From: Haematobia irritans
Lineage: Eukaryota; Arthropoda; Insecta; Diptera; Muscidae
Assembly: GCF_050003625.1 (NCBI RefSeq)
Contig: NC_134399.1
Coordinates: forward strand, 154,064,473-154,128,472
Length of the DNA stretch: 64,000 bases
Direction of reading: 5' to 3'
The notes beneath the pieces were generated by a model. It was not told the origin of the DNA and searched no databases. It saw only the letters and a program-made list of their open reading frames with translations. How positions within the stretch are numbered: the stretch's first letter is position 1; every line of letters begins with the position of its first letter. A program made the translations under genes and the position numbers. Below, piece by piece: positions 10,511-22,278 of this stretch.

Positions 10511-12070
10511 TACGTTGTCTTCAAAAGTTAGTCCAAAAGGCGTCTATGTTAAATAAAAATCAAAGCTCACCTATATAAGCCTATTTAGAGGAATCTATAA
10601 AAAAATTATGGAACGATATGAACCATTTTCCACGTGATAATTAGAGGGTCAAAATTCTCGAAAAGGCTTCCGAAAACAACTCTTTGGTTCGGTTTATATG
10701 AGGGCTATATATATTTAAGAACCCATATGAACCAATTTTTGTACGATTGTAAAGGGGAATATACTTCCATGTGGTACCAAGTTACAACAGCATTGGATGA
10801 AATTTACTCCTTCGAGACTCTAATTTGACCGCTATTCATGTCATTGAATTTTCATTTTCTCATTAGCTAAAATTTTTTCGACATTTTCGATTATTACCCA
10901 TTCGCTATGACAAAAGGAAAGTTTGATATTCCCATTGAAAAGATTTAATTGATACCATTCACTCATCCACAAAATAAAAATTAAAACCTACAAAAGGAAA
11001 TATTCAACTAAATACAAAAGATTCTCTGAATAAGAAATCGACTAAGAAATTAGCTAATAACAACTCTACCATTGAACTGAAAGTAGCAATCCTTTGATTG
11101 TTATTTGAAAATTGCAATGACCAGAGGAGTGAAAACTAAAAGAAGTCACAGCACAGACAAAAAAAGTTTTGCCTCCAAACTTCAAGACAAAGTAAAATAG
11201 GACGGCACAAAAATGTAGCTATAAAATATTCAAACTCATCTCTTCTTACATTGCTCGAAATACACCCACTAAATAGTAAGAAGCAAGCGCTTCCTTTCTT
11301 CTCTTATCATAGTGGCCGCATGAAGGCAAAGTTCGATTGCAGTTTTATAAAGATTTTTTTTCTCGTCGTTATTTTTTGTACGATACTTTGAAAATTATAA
11401 TGAAACCAAAGGCAATGAAGCGAATGTAGCCAAAGTTTTTTTGTGGCGTAGGTGAAATACCCGTTGATAGTTAGTTCGAATAGCCAGCCCATTCGAAGCT
11501 AATATGCCCTTTAATGTGGATATGAATTACTATGATTACCCCTTGGAAATGAAGCGCTACAGGACCAGTCCCAGGGGTATATGGACCTGACCCAGTTCTC
11601 CAGCCTTATATACTCGGGAGCAACAGACAGAAGGACATCAGGAAATCGTCTTAAATTTCCATCCTCATCATGAACATTAATACTTTGTATGTTTCGAAAT
11701 CTTTATCTCGAAGTGTTACCAATGAGATGACAAAGTCTCTCTACTACCATTTTATGGTAGAGTGTTTAAAACGATAGCCATTTTCGAAGACGAAACGATC
11801 TCCTTCCGCACAAAGGAATACAAAAAGAGGATTGCCAAAATAAACACTAAAAACTTGTTAGACAACATCAAAGCAGCCAAAAACCCAACATTGCCAATGG
11901 AATACCGATGAAAAGGACATTCACAAGGCAAATACTAATAAAAAGTCAAAGTGCAGTAGAGCAATGTTGTTGTTGTGGTTGTGGTTGGTGGTGCATTTGT
12001 GGCCACCAAGTGTTATACGCCATTAGGGTATAATTAAAATTCTCGGGTACTCTATCACAAAAAAAAAAAA
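10511..12070. other. No recognised feature
   Basis: No domain-bearing frame is seen. The sequence is less repetitive than its surroundings and may be unique DNA. Confidence 0.4.
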
Positions 12071-12263
12071 ACAAGTATATACGGCCGTAAGTTCGGCCAG
12101 GCCGAATCTTATGTACCCTTTACCATGAATTGCATAGAAACTTTTACTAAAGACTGTCATCCACAATCGAATTACTTGGATTGCGGTAACACGTGCCGAT
12201 GGCAAGGTATCGTATCTTAACACCGTGTTCTCAATTGTAAGTTAGTCAATACGGGGTATATAT

Positions 12264-12941
12264 TAGAGGTCTGCATCGAATAACTTTTCACTGCATGTAT
12301 GCAATTCGCTGTCGAATATAGTACATACTCTGTCTTTCTCTCAGAGCGCAAGTAGTGAAGTGAAGAGAACACTTGCTTGTCAAATACCACCAAGTACTTA
12401 TCCGAAACAATATGTGTTCCGAAAAAAAGGAACAATAAAAATGTAAGTACTTGAGAAAAAGTACAACATGGATTCTCTTCACTTCACGTGGTACCACAAG
12501 TATTTCTCAGTATGTGCGAAGCAAAACTTTCCATTATTATTAATCATAGATATGTATGTACATCACATATTTCATATATTTATGTATGTCACACACTTAC
12601 CTTAACGTTTGCCCCTCTTTATAACAAACCAAAACATATATTATGGAGACTAACTGTTTTTTTGTATTTCTGAAACTGCATGTGGTACATGTAGTACTCT
12701 ATGAAGTTTTGTTCTCGCAACATACTCGACGTGATCACTCTGAGTACACTTCAATAAGAGAGAAAGAGGAATATGTGTTTGTTGGTAGTGAAGTCATCAG
12801 AGTAGCAACAAGAAGTTACTCGTGGCTTTTGGTGTTCATCAAAATGTGTACCAATTGTTTTGCGAATCTCTCAAATAGATGTACTCATGTAGCAAGTACA
12901 CGTGTACTCTGCATTTACAAATAGAATTGTGCAGACCTCTA
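12264..12941. mobile_element. hAT-like MITE (678 bp) with 8-bp TSD
   Basis: The terminal inverted repeats read TAGAGGTCTGCA at both ends. The target duplication GTATATAT lies at 12256-12263 and 12942-12949. Eight-base duplications and YAGNG-type ends are diagnostic of the hAT superfamily. Removing it restores the normal F1 sequence GGGGTATATATTAAAC. No transposase frame is present. Confidence 0.85.
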
Positions 12942-12984
12942 GTATATATTAAACAAAACAAGACCTATTAAATACGTAAATAAT

Positions 12985-13425
12985 TCAGTTTGACAAAATT
13001 TTCTATAGAAATAAAATTTTGACTAAATTTTCTATAGAAATAAAATTTTGACAAAATTTTCTATAGCAATAAAATTTTACAAAATTTTCTATTGAAATAA
13101 AATTTTGACAAAATTTTCTATAGAAATAAAATCTTGACACAATTTAGTATAGTAATAAAATTTTGAGATAATTTTCTATAGAAATAAAATCTTGACAAAA
13201 TTTTGTATGGTAATAAAATTTTGACAACATTTTGTATGGTAATAAAATTTTGACAAAATTTTCTAAAGTAATAAAATTTTGGCAAAATTTTCTATAGTAA
13301 TAAAATTTTGACAAAATTTTGTATGGTAATAACATTTTGACAAAATTTTCTAAAGTAATAAAATTTTGACAAAATTTTCTATAGTAATAAAATTTTGACA
13401 AAATTTTGTATAGAAATAAAATTTG
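12985..13425 (+). repeat. 29-bp satellite array inside an F1 element
   Basis: About fifteen units of the TTTTGACAAAATTTTCTATA-type repeat. Several carry a TATGGTAATAA variant in place of TATAGAAATAA. Confidence 0.85.
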
Positions 13426-13429
13426 GTAG

Positions 13430-14690
13430 ATTATTTTTGGGGATCGGCTATAACTATAGACCGATATGGGCCAATTTTGGCATGGTTGTTACCGGCCATA
13501 TACTAGCGCAATGTACTAAATTTCACCACGAACTAAATTTCAACTGGGTCGGATGAATTTTGCTCCCCCAATAGATCCGGAGGTAAAATCTGGGGATCGG
13601 TTTAAATGGGGGCTATATATAATTAAGAGCGGTATCGACGAATTTTTGCATGATTATTAGAGACCATATACTAACACCACGTACTAAATTTCAACCGGAT
13701 CGGGTTAATTTTGCTCTTCCAAGGGGCTCCGGAGGTCAAATCTGGTGATCGGTTTATATGGGGGCTACATATAATTATGGACCGATATGGGCCAATTGCC
13801 GCATGGTTGTCAGAGATCATATACAAACACCACGTACCAAATTTCAACCGCATCGGATGAATTTTGCTCATCAATGAGGCTTTGGAGGTCAAATCTGGGG
13901 ATCGGTTTATATGAGGGCTATATATAATTATGGACCGATGTGAACCAATTTTTACGTGGTTGTTAGAGATCATATACCAAAACTATGTACCAAATTTCAG
14001 CCGGATAGGATGAATTTTGCTTCTCTTTGAGGCTGCGCAAACCAAATCTGGGGATCGGTTTATATGGGGGTTATATATAATTATGGACCGATGAGGACCA
14101 ATTTTTACATGGTTGTTAGAGACCATATATCAAACCCATGTACCAAATTTCAGCCAGATAGGGTGAAATTTGCTTCTCTTTGAGGCTCCGTAAACCAAAT
14201 TTGGAGATCAGTTTATATGGGGGCTAAATATAGTTATGAAACGATGTGGACCAATTTTTGCATGGTTATTAGAGACCATATACCTAAACACTGTACCAAA
14301 TTTCAGCCGGATAGGGAGAAATTTGCTTCTCTTTGAGGCTCAGCAAAACCAAATCTGGGGATCGGTTTATATGGGAGCTATATATAGTTATGAAACGATG
14401 TGGACCAATTTTTGCATGGTTATTAGAGACCATATACTAACATCATGTACCAAATTTCAGCCGGATCGGATGAAATTAGCTTTTCTTAGAGACTACGCAA
14501 GCCAAATCTGGGGATCGGTTTATATGGGGGCTACATATATATATGGACAGATTTGAACCATGGTTGTGAGAGACCATATACTAACACCATGTACCAAATT
14601 TCAACCGGATCGGATGAATTTTGCTCCTCCAAGTGTCTGCGCAAGCCATATCTGAGCGTCGGTTTATATGGGGGCTTTAAGTAAAAGTGG
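13430..14690 (+). repeat. 153-bp repeat array inside an F1 element
   Basis: Diverged units, each with GGGGATCGGTTTATATGGGG, then CTATATATAATTATGGACCG, a CCATATACTAACACC word and ACCAAATTTCAGCCGGATCG. The units are less uniform than those at 22,675-23,593. Confidence 0.85.
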
Positions 14691-15027
14691 TCCGCTATGG
14701 CCCATTTGCAATACCATCCGACCTACATCAATAACAACTACTTGTGCCAAGTTTCAAGTCGATAGCTTGTTTCGTTCGGAAGTTAGCATGATTTCAACAG
14801 ACGGACGGACATGCTTAGATCGACTCAGAATTTCAACACGACCCAGAATATATATACTTTATGGGGTCTTGGTGGAATATTTCGATGTGTTACAAACGGA
14901 ATGACAAAGTTAATATACCCCCCATCCTATGGTGGAGGGTATAAAAACTAACGCAACTATCCCCGCACAATCATGTGGAATGCGGCAGCAAAAATTATAA
15001 GGTATCGGTACATGGGGCCTTATTGAA

Positions 15028-15178
15028 ACCTTTACCACATTGGTGAACTTCTCTCTTATCACTGAGTGCTGATCGATTCCAAGTTATGCTCAATGACAAG
15101 GGACCTCCATTTTATAGGCGAGTCCGAACGGCGTTCCACATTGCAGTGAAACCACTTAGAGAAGCTTTGTAACCCTTA
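15028..15178 (-). repeat. SINE internal fragment
   Basis: It matches the middle of the SINE at 15,666-16,018 (GGTGAACTTCTCTC, CAATGACAAGGGACCTCC, CCACTTAGAGAAGCTTTG) and lacks both ends. Confidence 0.7.
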
Positions 15179-15655
15179 GAGACCATATACTTACACCATG
15201 TACCAAATTTCAGCCGGATCGGATGAAATTTACTTTTCTTAGTGGCTCCGCAAGCCAAATCTGGAGATCGGTTTATATGGGGCCTATATACGAATATGGG
15301 CCAATTTTTGCATAGTTGTTAGAGACCATATAATAACACAACATAGAAAATTTCTGCCGAATCGGATGAAATTCGCTACTCCAAGAGGCTCCAAAACAAA
15401 ATCTGGGGATCGGTTTATATGGGGGCTATATACGATTATGGACCAATTTTAGACAATTTTTGCATGTTTGTTAGAGACCACATACTAACACCACGTACCA
15501 AATTTAAGATGGATCGAACGAAATTTGCTCCGCAAAGAGGCCCCAAAATAAAATCTGGCGATCGGTTTATATGGGGGCTATATGTGATTATGGACCAATA
15601 TGGGCCAATTTTTGCATAGTTGTTAGAGACCATATACTGACATCGATATATAGTT
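15179..15655 (+). repeat. Detached 153-bp repeat units
   Basis: About three F1-type units (ACCATATACTTACACC, GGATCGGTTTATATGGGG) without the F1 ends. The SINE follows at 15,666. This may be the remnant of a broken F1 element. Confidence 0.7.
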
Positions 15656-15665
15656 GTACCTATAG

Positions 15666-16018
15666 TTAGGTTAGGTTATGTGGCAGCCCGATGTATCAGG
15701 ATCACTTAGACTATTCAGTCCATTGTGATACTACATTGGTGAACTTCTCTCCTAACACTGCGTCCTGCCCGAATTCATGTTAAGCTCAATGACAAGGGAC
15801 CTCCTTTTTATAGCCGAGTCCGAACGACGTTCCACATTGCAGTGAAACCACTTAGAGAAGCTTTGAAACCCTCAGAAATGCCACCAGCATTACTGAGGTG
15901 GGATAATCCATCGCTGAAAAACTTTTTGGTGTTCGGTCGAAGCAGGAATCGAACCCACGAGCTTGTGTATGCAAGGCGGGCATGCTAACCATTGCACAAC
16001 GGTAGCTCCCATCGTGGA
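15666..16018 (-). mobile_element. tRNA-derived SINE, near full length
   Basis: On the minus strand the order is a tRNA-like head (TTGTGCAATGGTTAGCATG, then CTTGCATACACAAG and GGGTTCGATTCC) and a body with GCCACCTCAGTAATGC-type and AAGGAGGTCCCTTGTCATTG segments. The tail is CCTAACCTAA. It contains the about 130-bp middle segment that is missing from the copy at 5421-5648. Confidence 0.85.
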
Positions 16019-16888
16019 TCATTAAATAAACGGCGATGCTACGTATTAATATAGGTAAAACTGGAAATATTCCAATTTATATTAATGTCTATAGACTTGT
16101 TCCGTAAAAACAAGATTGTTGACTGAAGATGGCTATTTTGCACGCCAAATAATACAACAGATACCAGGAAACTCCAGTTGAACTACACAACTTTAGAAAC
16201 TTATGAAACAAACTCAGAACATAATAATACCCTGTTCCACAGTGTGGCGCAGGGTATAAAAATATTTTGGTCTGATGTTAATTGTTCATACCAGCAAGCA
16301 TGGAATCTGAAAGGATGGTCATTAAATATCGGCTGGTGTGACCATCGATAGTTTTACAGTTTTAACTTATTGGTGGATTTTATCACGGCGTTTTTTTAGG
16401 TTATGGACGAACATACAATGTTTATGGGCGAACAAAACATTTTTCTTTCTGCTGTGGCTTATTTCTCTTCAAGTGGTGTCACCCATAGCATTATTGGCAC
16501 TGACGAAAGAGTTGCATGTATTGTGTACTTTAATTTCTCCAACCGAATTTTAATAAAATTTTGATCTAAAGTTCAATAAAATAGAATAAATTTTAAATTC
16601 AGAAATTCGATTATTTCGACCAGGTTTTTCGCCTTCAATGAAAATTAAAAAAAGTCAGTATTAAAATGGGCCACTCGTGAAGTTAACAAACCAAAACAAA
16701 ATCCGGAGAACTCATTTAAAGAGTAGGGCCTGAGGAAGTCCTCTTACCGGCACAAAAAATGAAGCACAACATTGTCATCTTTCTTTGAGGAATTCATGGG
16801 AAATATTCTATTTCAACTACATAAAAACACTATGTTTCCTGTCAAATTAGAAGGAATATGGAAATATTAACTACTTACTTCGAATCCC
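16019..16888. other. No gene; includes a short F2-type terminal hairpin
   Basis: The only recognised motif is at about 16,226-16,258: ATACCCTGTTCCACAG followed by TGTGGCGCAGGGTAT, which is a palindromic F2-type end without a body. The rest is unremarkable. Confidence 0.45.
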
Positions 16889-17335
16889 TATAGCCATGAT
16901 GTGGATCTAGTAGTCAGGGCAAAATTAGAGAAATGCACGGAGAAATGGACGAAAAAGAATCGTCTTGGGGTAAATCCTGCAATGACAGAACTAGTCTGCA
17001 AAGAACGCAAAATTCCCACCGTTAAGCCCATATACTTAGGGGGTATTGAAATTCCCTTTGATGGGTGTGCAAAATACCTTGGGGTTATTTCGATCAGAAA
17101 ACTAAACTTTAAGCTTAATATTGAAGAAAGGGCGAGAAAAGTCACGGTAGTTTTGTACTCGTGCAAAAAGGCAATGGAAAAACAACCGATAATTGTGCAT
17201 TGTGCAAATATGGACCCATTTAAATTTAAACCGCACACTAGATATGCAAGTGTTCTCTAGACGTCAGATATCACTTCTGATATATGCTATAATGGGTCGC
17301 TGCCTGACAGGCGAGTTTGCAAAAACTCTTGAAGT
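16889..17335 (+). pseudogene. Non-LTR retrotransposon (Jockey-like) RT fragment
   Basis: Reading from 16,889, the RT catalytic box appears as YSHDVDLVVR in place of YADDxxLxxR. It is followed by NRLGVNPAMTELV, a degenerate form of the usual GLxxNPxKTE motif, then AKYLGVISIRKLNFKLNI and ARKVTVVLYSCKKA. These blocks follow the catalytic motif in Jockey/I-type LINE reverse transcriptases. A stop occurs at about 17,258. In another frame, SRRQISLLIYAIMGRCLTGEF resembles the end of a LINE RNase H domain, implying an internal deletion. It is truncated, with one catalytic Asp replaced by His. Confidence 0.75.
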
Positions 17336-18429
17336 TTAGATTTTACACAATTAACTTCGTAGCCTTCTAAATTTCAAGTAAATCAAATTTCCCTGCAAAT
17401 TTTAAGCAAATCTGGGCCCTCTTTATAAAAAATTCCCAACTTCAATCCGCCTAATAATATGAGTTTGGGAGTAATATTTGTAATGCGATGAGATTGCTTC
17501 TTGGGTCTGCTTAAGTTTTGGTTACTTAAGGAAAAATTTCTTGATGATTGCGGAAGTCATTGAGGTAGTGCTTCTGGTGGTGGTCATCAAAGTGTTTGTG
17601 TTGGCTATCTTTTACCATATACTGGTCAATTTTTTCAAATTTTCCTGATGTAGTTTAAATGTTTTTTGCTTTTTTTAATGTGAGAAAACAAAACCCCAAA
17701 CAAGAACGAATGGCTTATGGTGATATATTTTGGAAAACCTATTACATTCATGGGACGAAATTGTTCACTTATATGTACTTTTACATTGGTGTCATTAAAA
17801 CAAGAATCAAAGTGGAATGTTTGAAGAGTTTTACAAATAAAGGTGTTGAAAATTTTCAATTTTTTTAAATTGATCTTATGAGAGAAGAAATAAAGAAGAC
17901 AGAATGAATTAGTTGTATGGATCGGAAATGATTGGGGTTTCTATGACATTGCTTTCACCGTTCGCAGCAATTGGGTCCCTGTTACTCAAAAACGTGCAAA
18001 CTTTTGCGGAAGGGTTTAGTTGTGAGGCATTTCAAAATGCAGATGGTGAAAGAATTGAAGCCGAACGACCTACCGCAAGTAGATTTTTTGATGAATGGAC
18101 ACTTTGAAGGATGACCGAAAATCCACTTTTATATCGAAAATTGTGTTCAGCGATGAAACTCAATAATTGTCTTAGGGACGCAGAGAAGGCAAATAATCAC
18201 CTCAAACTTTTTCCAAGAGCAAAATGTTATTTTCGAGTGGGAATCGTAGAAATTTTTTTCCGCATAAATGTGGTTTAGATCGTAAGATTTTCAGCCTTTA
18301 GAATATGGGGCTAAGTTAAATTTCATGTGGATATAGACAAGCCCGCTTCAATTGAAGCATTGGATATATGGTACATTTTTTTACTGTTTGGCAGATTGGT
18401 AGAATTCTTGATGATTTTGCAGAATATTC
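17336..18429. other. No recognised feature
   Basis: Open frames here are short and match no family I know. No repeat unit is recognised until the 29-bp array starts at about 18,430. Confidence 0.4.
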
Positions 18430-20304
18430 CTCCCTAACTAAGAGAAATAAAAAAATTGAAAAAATTTTATATAGAAATAAAATGCAAAATATAGAAAAAA
18501 TTTCAACATTTGTATACAATTTTGACAAAATTTTCTATAGAAGTAAAATTTTGACGAAATAAAATTCTATAGAAATAAAATTCTGACAAAATTTTCTGTA
18601 GAAATCTAAAATTGAAAAAAAAAATCAATAGAAATAAAATGTTGACAAAGTTTTCCATAGAAAAAATTTTTGACAACGTTTTCTCTAGAAATAAAATTTT
18701 AACAAAATTTTCTATAGAATTAAAATTTTTACAATATGTGCTATAGAAACTAAATTTTGCCAACATTTTTTTATGAAAATCAAAAAATTGTAAAAATTTT
18801 TTCTATAGAAATAAAATTTTGACAAAGTTTTCCATAGAAAAAAAAATTTTGACAAAATTTTTTCTAGAAATAAAATTTTAACAAAATTTTCTATAGAAAC
18901 AAAATTTTGCCAAAATTTTCTATTGAAATAAAATGTTAACAACATTTTCTATAGATTTAAAATTTTGACTAAATTTTCGATAGAAAAAAAATTGACATAA
19001 TTTTCGATAGAAAAAAATTTTGACAAAATTTTCGATAGGAAGAAATGTGACAAAATTATCTGTAGAAATAAAATTTTGTCAAAATTAATTTTTGTAAAAT
19101 TATCTATACAACTAAAATTTTGACAAAATTTTCTATAGAAAAAAAATTTTCACAAAATTTTCGATAGAAAAAAGGATGATATAAGTTTCGATAGAAAAAA
19201 AATTTGACAAAGTTTTCTATAGAAATAAAATTTTAACAAAATTTTCTATATAAATAAAATTTTGAAAAATTTTCGATAGAAAAAAAGTTGATATAAGTTT
19301 TGATAGAAAAAAATTTTGACAAAATTTTCCATAGAAAAAAAAATTGACAAAATTTTTTCTAGAAATAAAATTTTAACACAATTTTCTATAGAAATAAAAT
19401 TTTGCCAAAATTTTCTATTGAAATAAAATGTTGACAACATTTTCTGTAGATTTAAAATTTTGACAAAATTTTCGATAGAAAAAAAAAATTTACATAATTT
19501 TCGATAGAAAAAAATTTTGACAAAATTTTCGATAGAAAAAACTGTGACAAAATTATCTGTAGAAATCAAATTTTGTCAAAATTAATTTTTGTAAAATTAT
19601 CTATACAACTAAAATTCTGACAAAATTTTCTATAGAAAAAAATTTTCACAAAATTTTCTATAGAAATAAAATTTTGAAAAACAATTCTATAGAAATAGAA
19701 TTTTAACAAAATTTTCTATAGAAATACATTTGTGCGAAATTTTTCTACAGAAATAAAATTTTGACATCATTTTCTTTAGAATTAAAACTTTGACACAATT
19801 TTCTAAAGAAATAAAAAAGTGGGAACATTTTCTATAGAAATAAAATTTTAAGAAAATTTTCTATAGAAATCTTGAGAAAATTTTTAATAATTTTTTTTTA
19901 ATAAAATCCATCAAAATAACGTTTTAAAAAAATGTTTCTATAGAAATAAAATTTTGACAAAATTTTCTATTGAAAAAAAATTTTGACAAAAATTTTCTAT
20001 AGAAATAAAATTTTGACAAAATTTTCTATAGAAATAAAATTTTGACAAAATTTTCTATAGAAATAAAATTTTGACAAAATTTTATATACAAATAAAATTT
20101 TCACAAAATTTTCGATAGACAAAAAAAGATGATATAAGTTTCGATAGAAAAAAATTTTGACAAAGTTTTCTATAGAAATAAAATTTTAAGAAAATTTTCT
20201 ATATAAATAAAATTTTGAAAAATTTTCGATAGAAAAAAAGAAAAAAAGGATATAAGTTTCGATAGAAAAAAATGTTGACAAAATTTTCTATAGAAATAAA
20301 ATTT
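18430..20304 (+). repeat. Large 29-bp satellite array with higher-order structure
   Basis: About sixty diverged units. Segments of roughly 500 bp recur: 18,835-19,130 corresponds to 19,345-19,640, including an unusual TTTTGTCAAAATTAATTTTTG stretch at about 19,070 and 19,570. A GATGATATAAGTTTCGATAG variant recurs at 19,175 and 20,127. The left edge grades into weaker units. Confidence 0.85.
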
Positions 20305-21003
20305 TGTTGTTTTTTTATTTCAGCTTAAAACCATGCATTGACTAAACTAAAGCACGCTCAAAATAAATCCAGCCAACTGTACTCAAATCGATGATTTGAT
20401 GGTGGCAAAGCAAAAGAGAAATGTTTGTATGAATTTATTTCAAATGTGGTTCACCTTGGCTTTATTGAACTGCATGAATTTATTCTGATAATTGGTTGGT
20501 AGTTTTGCTGCAAGTAGAGGATACTGATGAGGAATTCCGAAACGTGCGTTCATTCAACTATCTTGCAGTCTACACCCTCAAAAAAAATCGCTTCTGTAAC
20601 ATATACTCCCAAACATATTTTGTTTCAAGCATATACATTTTTGGGTATTACCCAAACATTTATATGTTTGATTTCTTCCAATATATAATATGTTTGAAAG
20701 CATATTGGTCTAAACAATATAATATGTTTGGGTAGTCTAAGTTCCAAACATTTTGTATTTTTCCATCCAAATACAATAATGTTGTCTTCCAAAAAACTAT
20801 ATGTTCTTATGTGAACATATAATATGTTTGGAAACATTTTGAACCCAAAAATATTATATGCTTAAAAGAATTTTCTCCCAAAGAAGATTGTGCTCAAATT
20901 TTTTTCTGCCTAATTGTATATTCCCTCACATTTTTCTCACTTTTTCTGTAATACAAACATTTTAGAAGAAATTATTATATTTTATAATTTTTTTTTAATT
21001 TTA

Positions 21004-21085
21004 CCTTTTGCCGGACGGGGATTCGAACAGCGGACCACACAGTTTGTAAGCCAGCACACTAACCACTGGCCTACATAGCTGTTAT
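21004..21085 (-). other. tRNA-like module (Pol III A and B boxes)
   Basis: On the minus strand, TAGGCCAGTGGTTAGTGTG (A-box type) is followed about 35 bases later by GTTCGAATCCCC (B-box) and CCGGC. An A-rich stretch, not a T-run, follows. It resembles a tRNA pseudogene or SINE head rather than a functional tRNA. Confidence 0.5.
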
Positions 21086-21204
21086 GGTCATCAAGAGATA
21101 ATTATGGTTATAAGTTATATTTATATAGCATAGCTTGCGGCGCCCACGAGCCGACGCAAACATAACATTGTTTAACAACATAACATTGTTAAACATACAT
21201 TTGT

Positions 21205-21282
21205 TGGCAGCGTGGAGCAGTGGTTGGTCGTCCGCCTTGCGTAACAGGGGACCTGGGTTCGATCCCTGCTTCGACCAACACT
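21205..21282 (+). other. tRNA-like module (Pol III A and B boxes)
   Basis: GTGGAGCAGTGGTTGGTC (A-box region), a CCGCCTTGCG anticodon-like part and GGGTTCGATCCCTGC (B-box) are followed by a T9-type run that could terminate Pol III transcription. It is divergent to the module at 21,004-21,085. Confidence 0.55.
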
Positions 21283-22278
21283 ATTTTTTTTTAATATATT
21301 TTTTAACATATATTCCAGATACGTTCGGAAGTTTCCGAAAAGGTGTTCAGCATTACATACTATTATATTAAATTTTTACTACGAAATTGTAAAGTGTGTT
21401 TTATAAAAGACTTAAAGTCAGAAAAGAAAATTGCTTGATATAAACGAAATGGACTGAGTTCAAATCAAATATTATTTTTTTTATTGCAACAATAAAAATA
21501 GTGTAACAAATAAAGGTTTTTGTATACAAGTTTAAAATTTTCGAAGAAATTCAAAAACTCTTACAAAAGAAGAACGTGAAGTCGAGTATATATAAATAAT
21601 TTGCCATCGAATCCTAAGGTTAACGATAACCATTCAAAAGCACATTATATTTAAATTCTAAACAGTAATTTTAAAACAGCACATAAATTTTCTCTCCGAA
21701 TACTCATTTTAATATTTTACTTAAGCATATACAATTTTTGGCGAAGTCTTATATCACAACATATATATTTTTACTCATAATATGTAAATTTATACTTGTT
21801 TATATTCACATATCACACATAGTATTTTTCCTATATATAATGAAATTTTCTTTGTGTATATATATATATTTGTAATGCGCCAATTGGTTACTTTTATTAT
21901 TTTGCTTCCAGCTTACACTTTGTCTCTCTTTGTAAACACATATATGTTTATGGGCTATTTCTAAATTAATATATGTTTGCATCCAAGCATATTATATTTA
22001 GAAACATTTTATGTCCCAAACATAATATGTTCTAACATATTAACATATATGTCCCAAACATATTATGCTAGTTTATGAACATCATATGTTTGCACTCAAA
22101 AATATTGTGTTTAAAAATTTGAGTTCCAAACATATAATGTTTATACCCAAACATATGTCTTTTTCGTCCATGTATAGGGCTTTGCCCAAATAAATTTGAC
22201 AAACATTCTTTTCCTCTGCTGGTTAAGCTACACTTGTAGTTTAGTCAATGCATGGTTTTAAGCTGAAATAAAAAAAAA

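Larger units (their letters stand above)
12071..14946 (-). mobile_element. F1 composite element, split by a hAT MITE
   Basis: It runs from ACAAGTATATACGGCCG (GGCC-hairpin end) through a 29-bp array (about 12985-13425) and a 153-bp array (about 13430-14690). The terminal block follows: CATCCGACCTACATC, (GGAC)n, a GATCGACTCAG word, ATATATATACTTTATGGGG, and finally ATGGTGGAGGGTATAAAA. A 678-bp hAT-like element interrupts its first part. The two ends share the inverted 13-mer TACCCTCCACCAT or a close variant. Confidence 0.85.
20317..22269. mobile_element. Element with perfect 33-bp terminal inverted repeats
   Basis: Positions 20,317-20,349 (ATTTCAGCTTAAAACCATGC and 13 further bases) are an exact inverse of 22,237-22,269. 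Both ends are also flanked outside by T/A runs. The interior holds a region rich in palindromic CAAACATAT/ATATGTTTG words (about 20,590-22,170) with two divergent tRNA-like modules in its middle. I see no transposase and cannot name the family. A clear TSD is obscured by the A-run and the abutting F1 element. Confidence 0.7.

Noticed and set aside
13144..13401. Lys/Phe/Tyr-rich frames (NFVKILF-like) as membrane peptides
   Set aside because: They are translations of the 29-bp satellite in one frame and recur wherever the array occurs.
17913..18107. 64-codon open frame with hydrophobic start as a small gene
   Set aside because: It begins at a TTG rather than an ATG, lacks splice sites or homology I can name, and has no coding bias.
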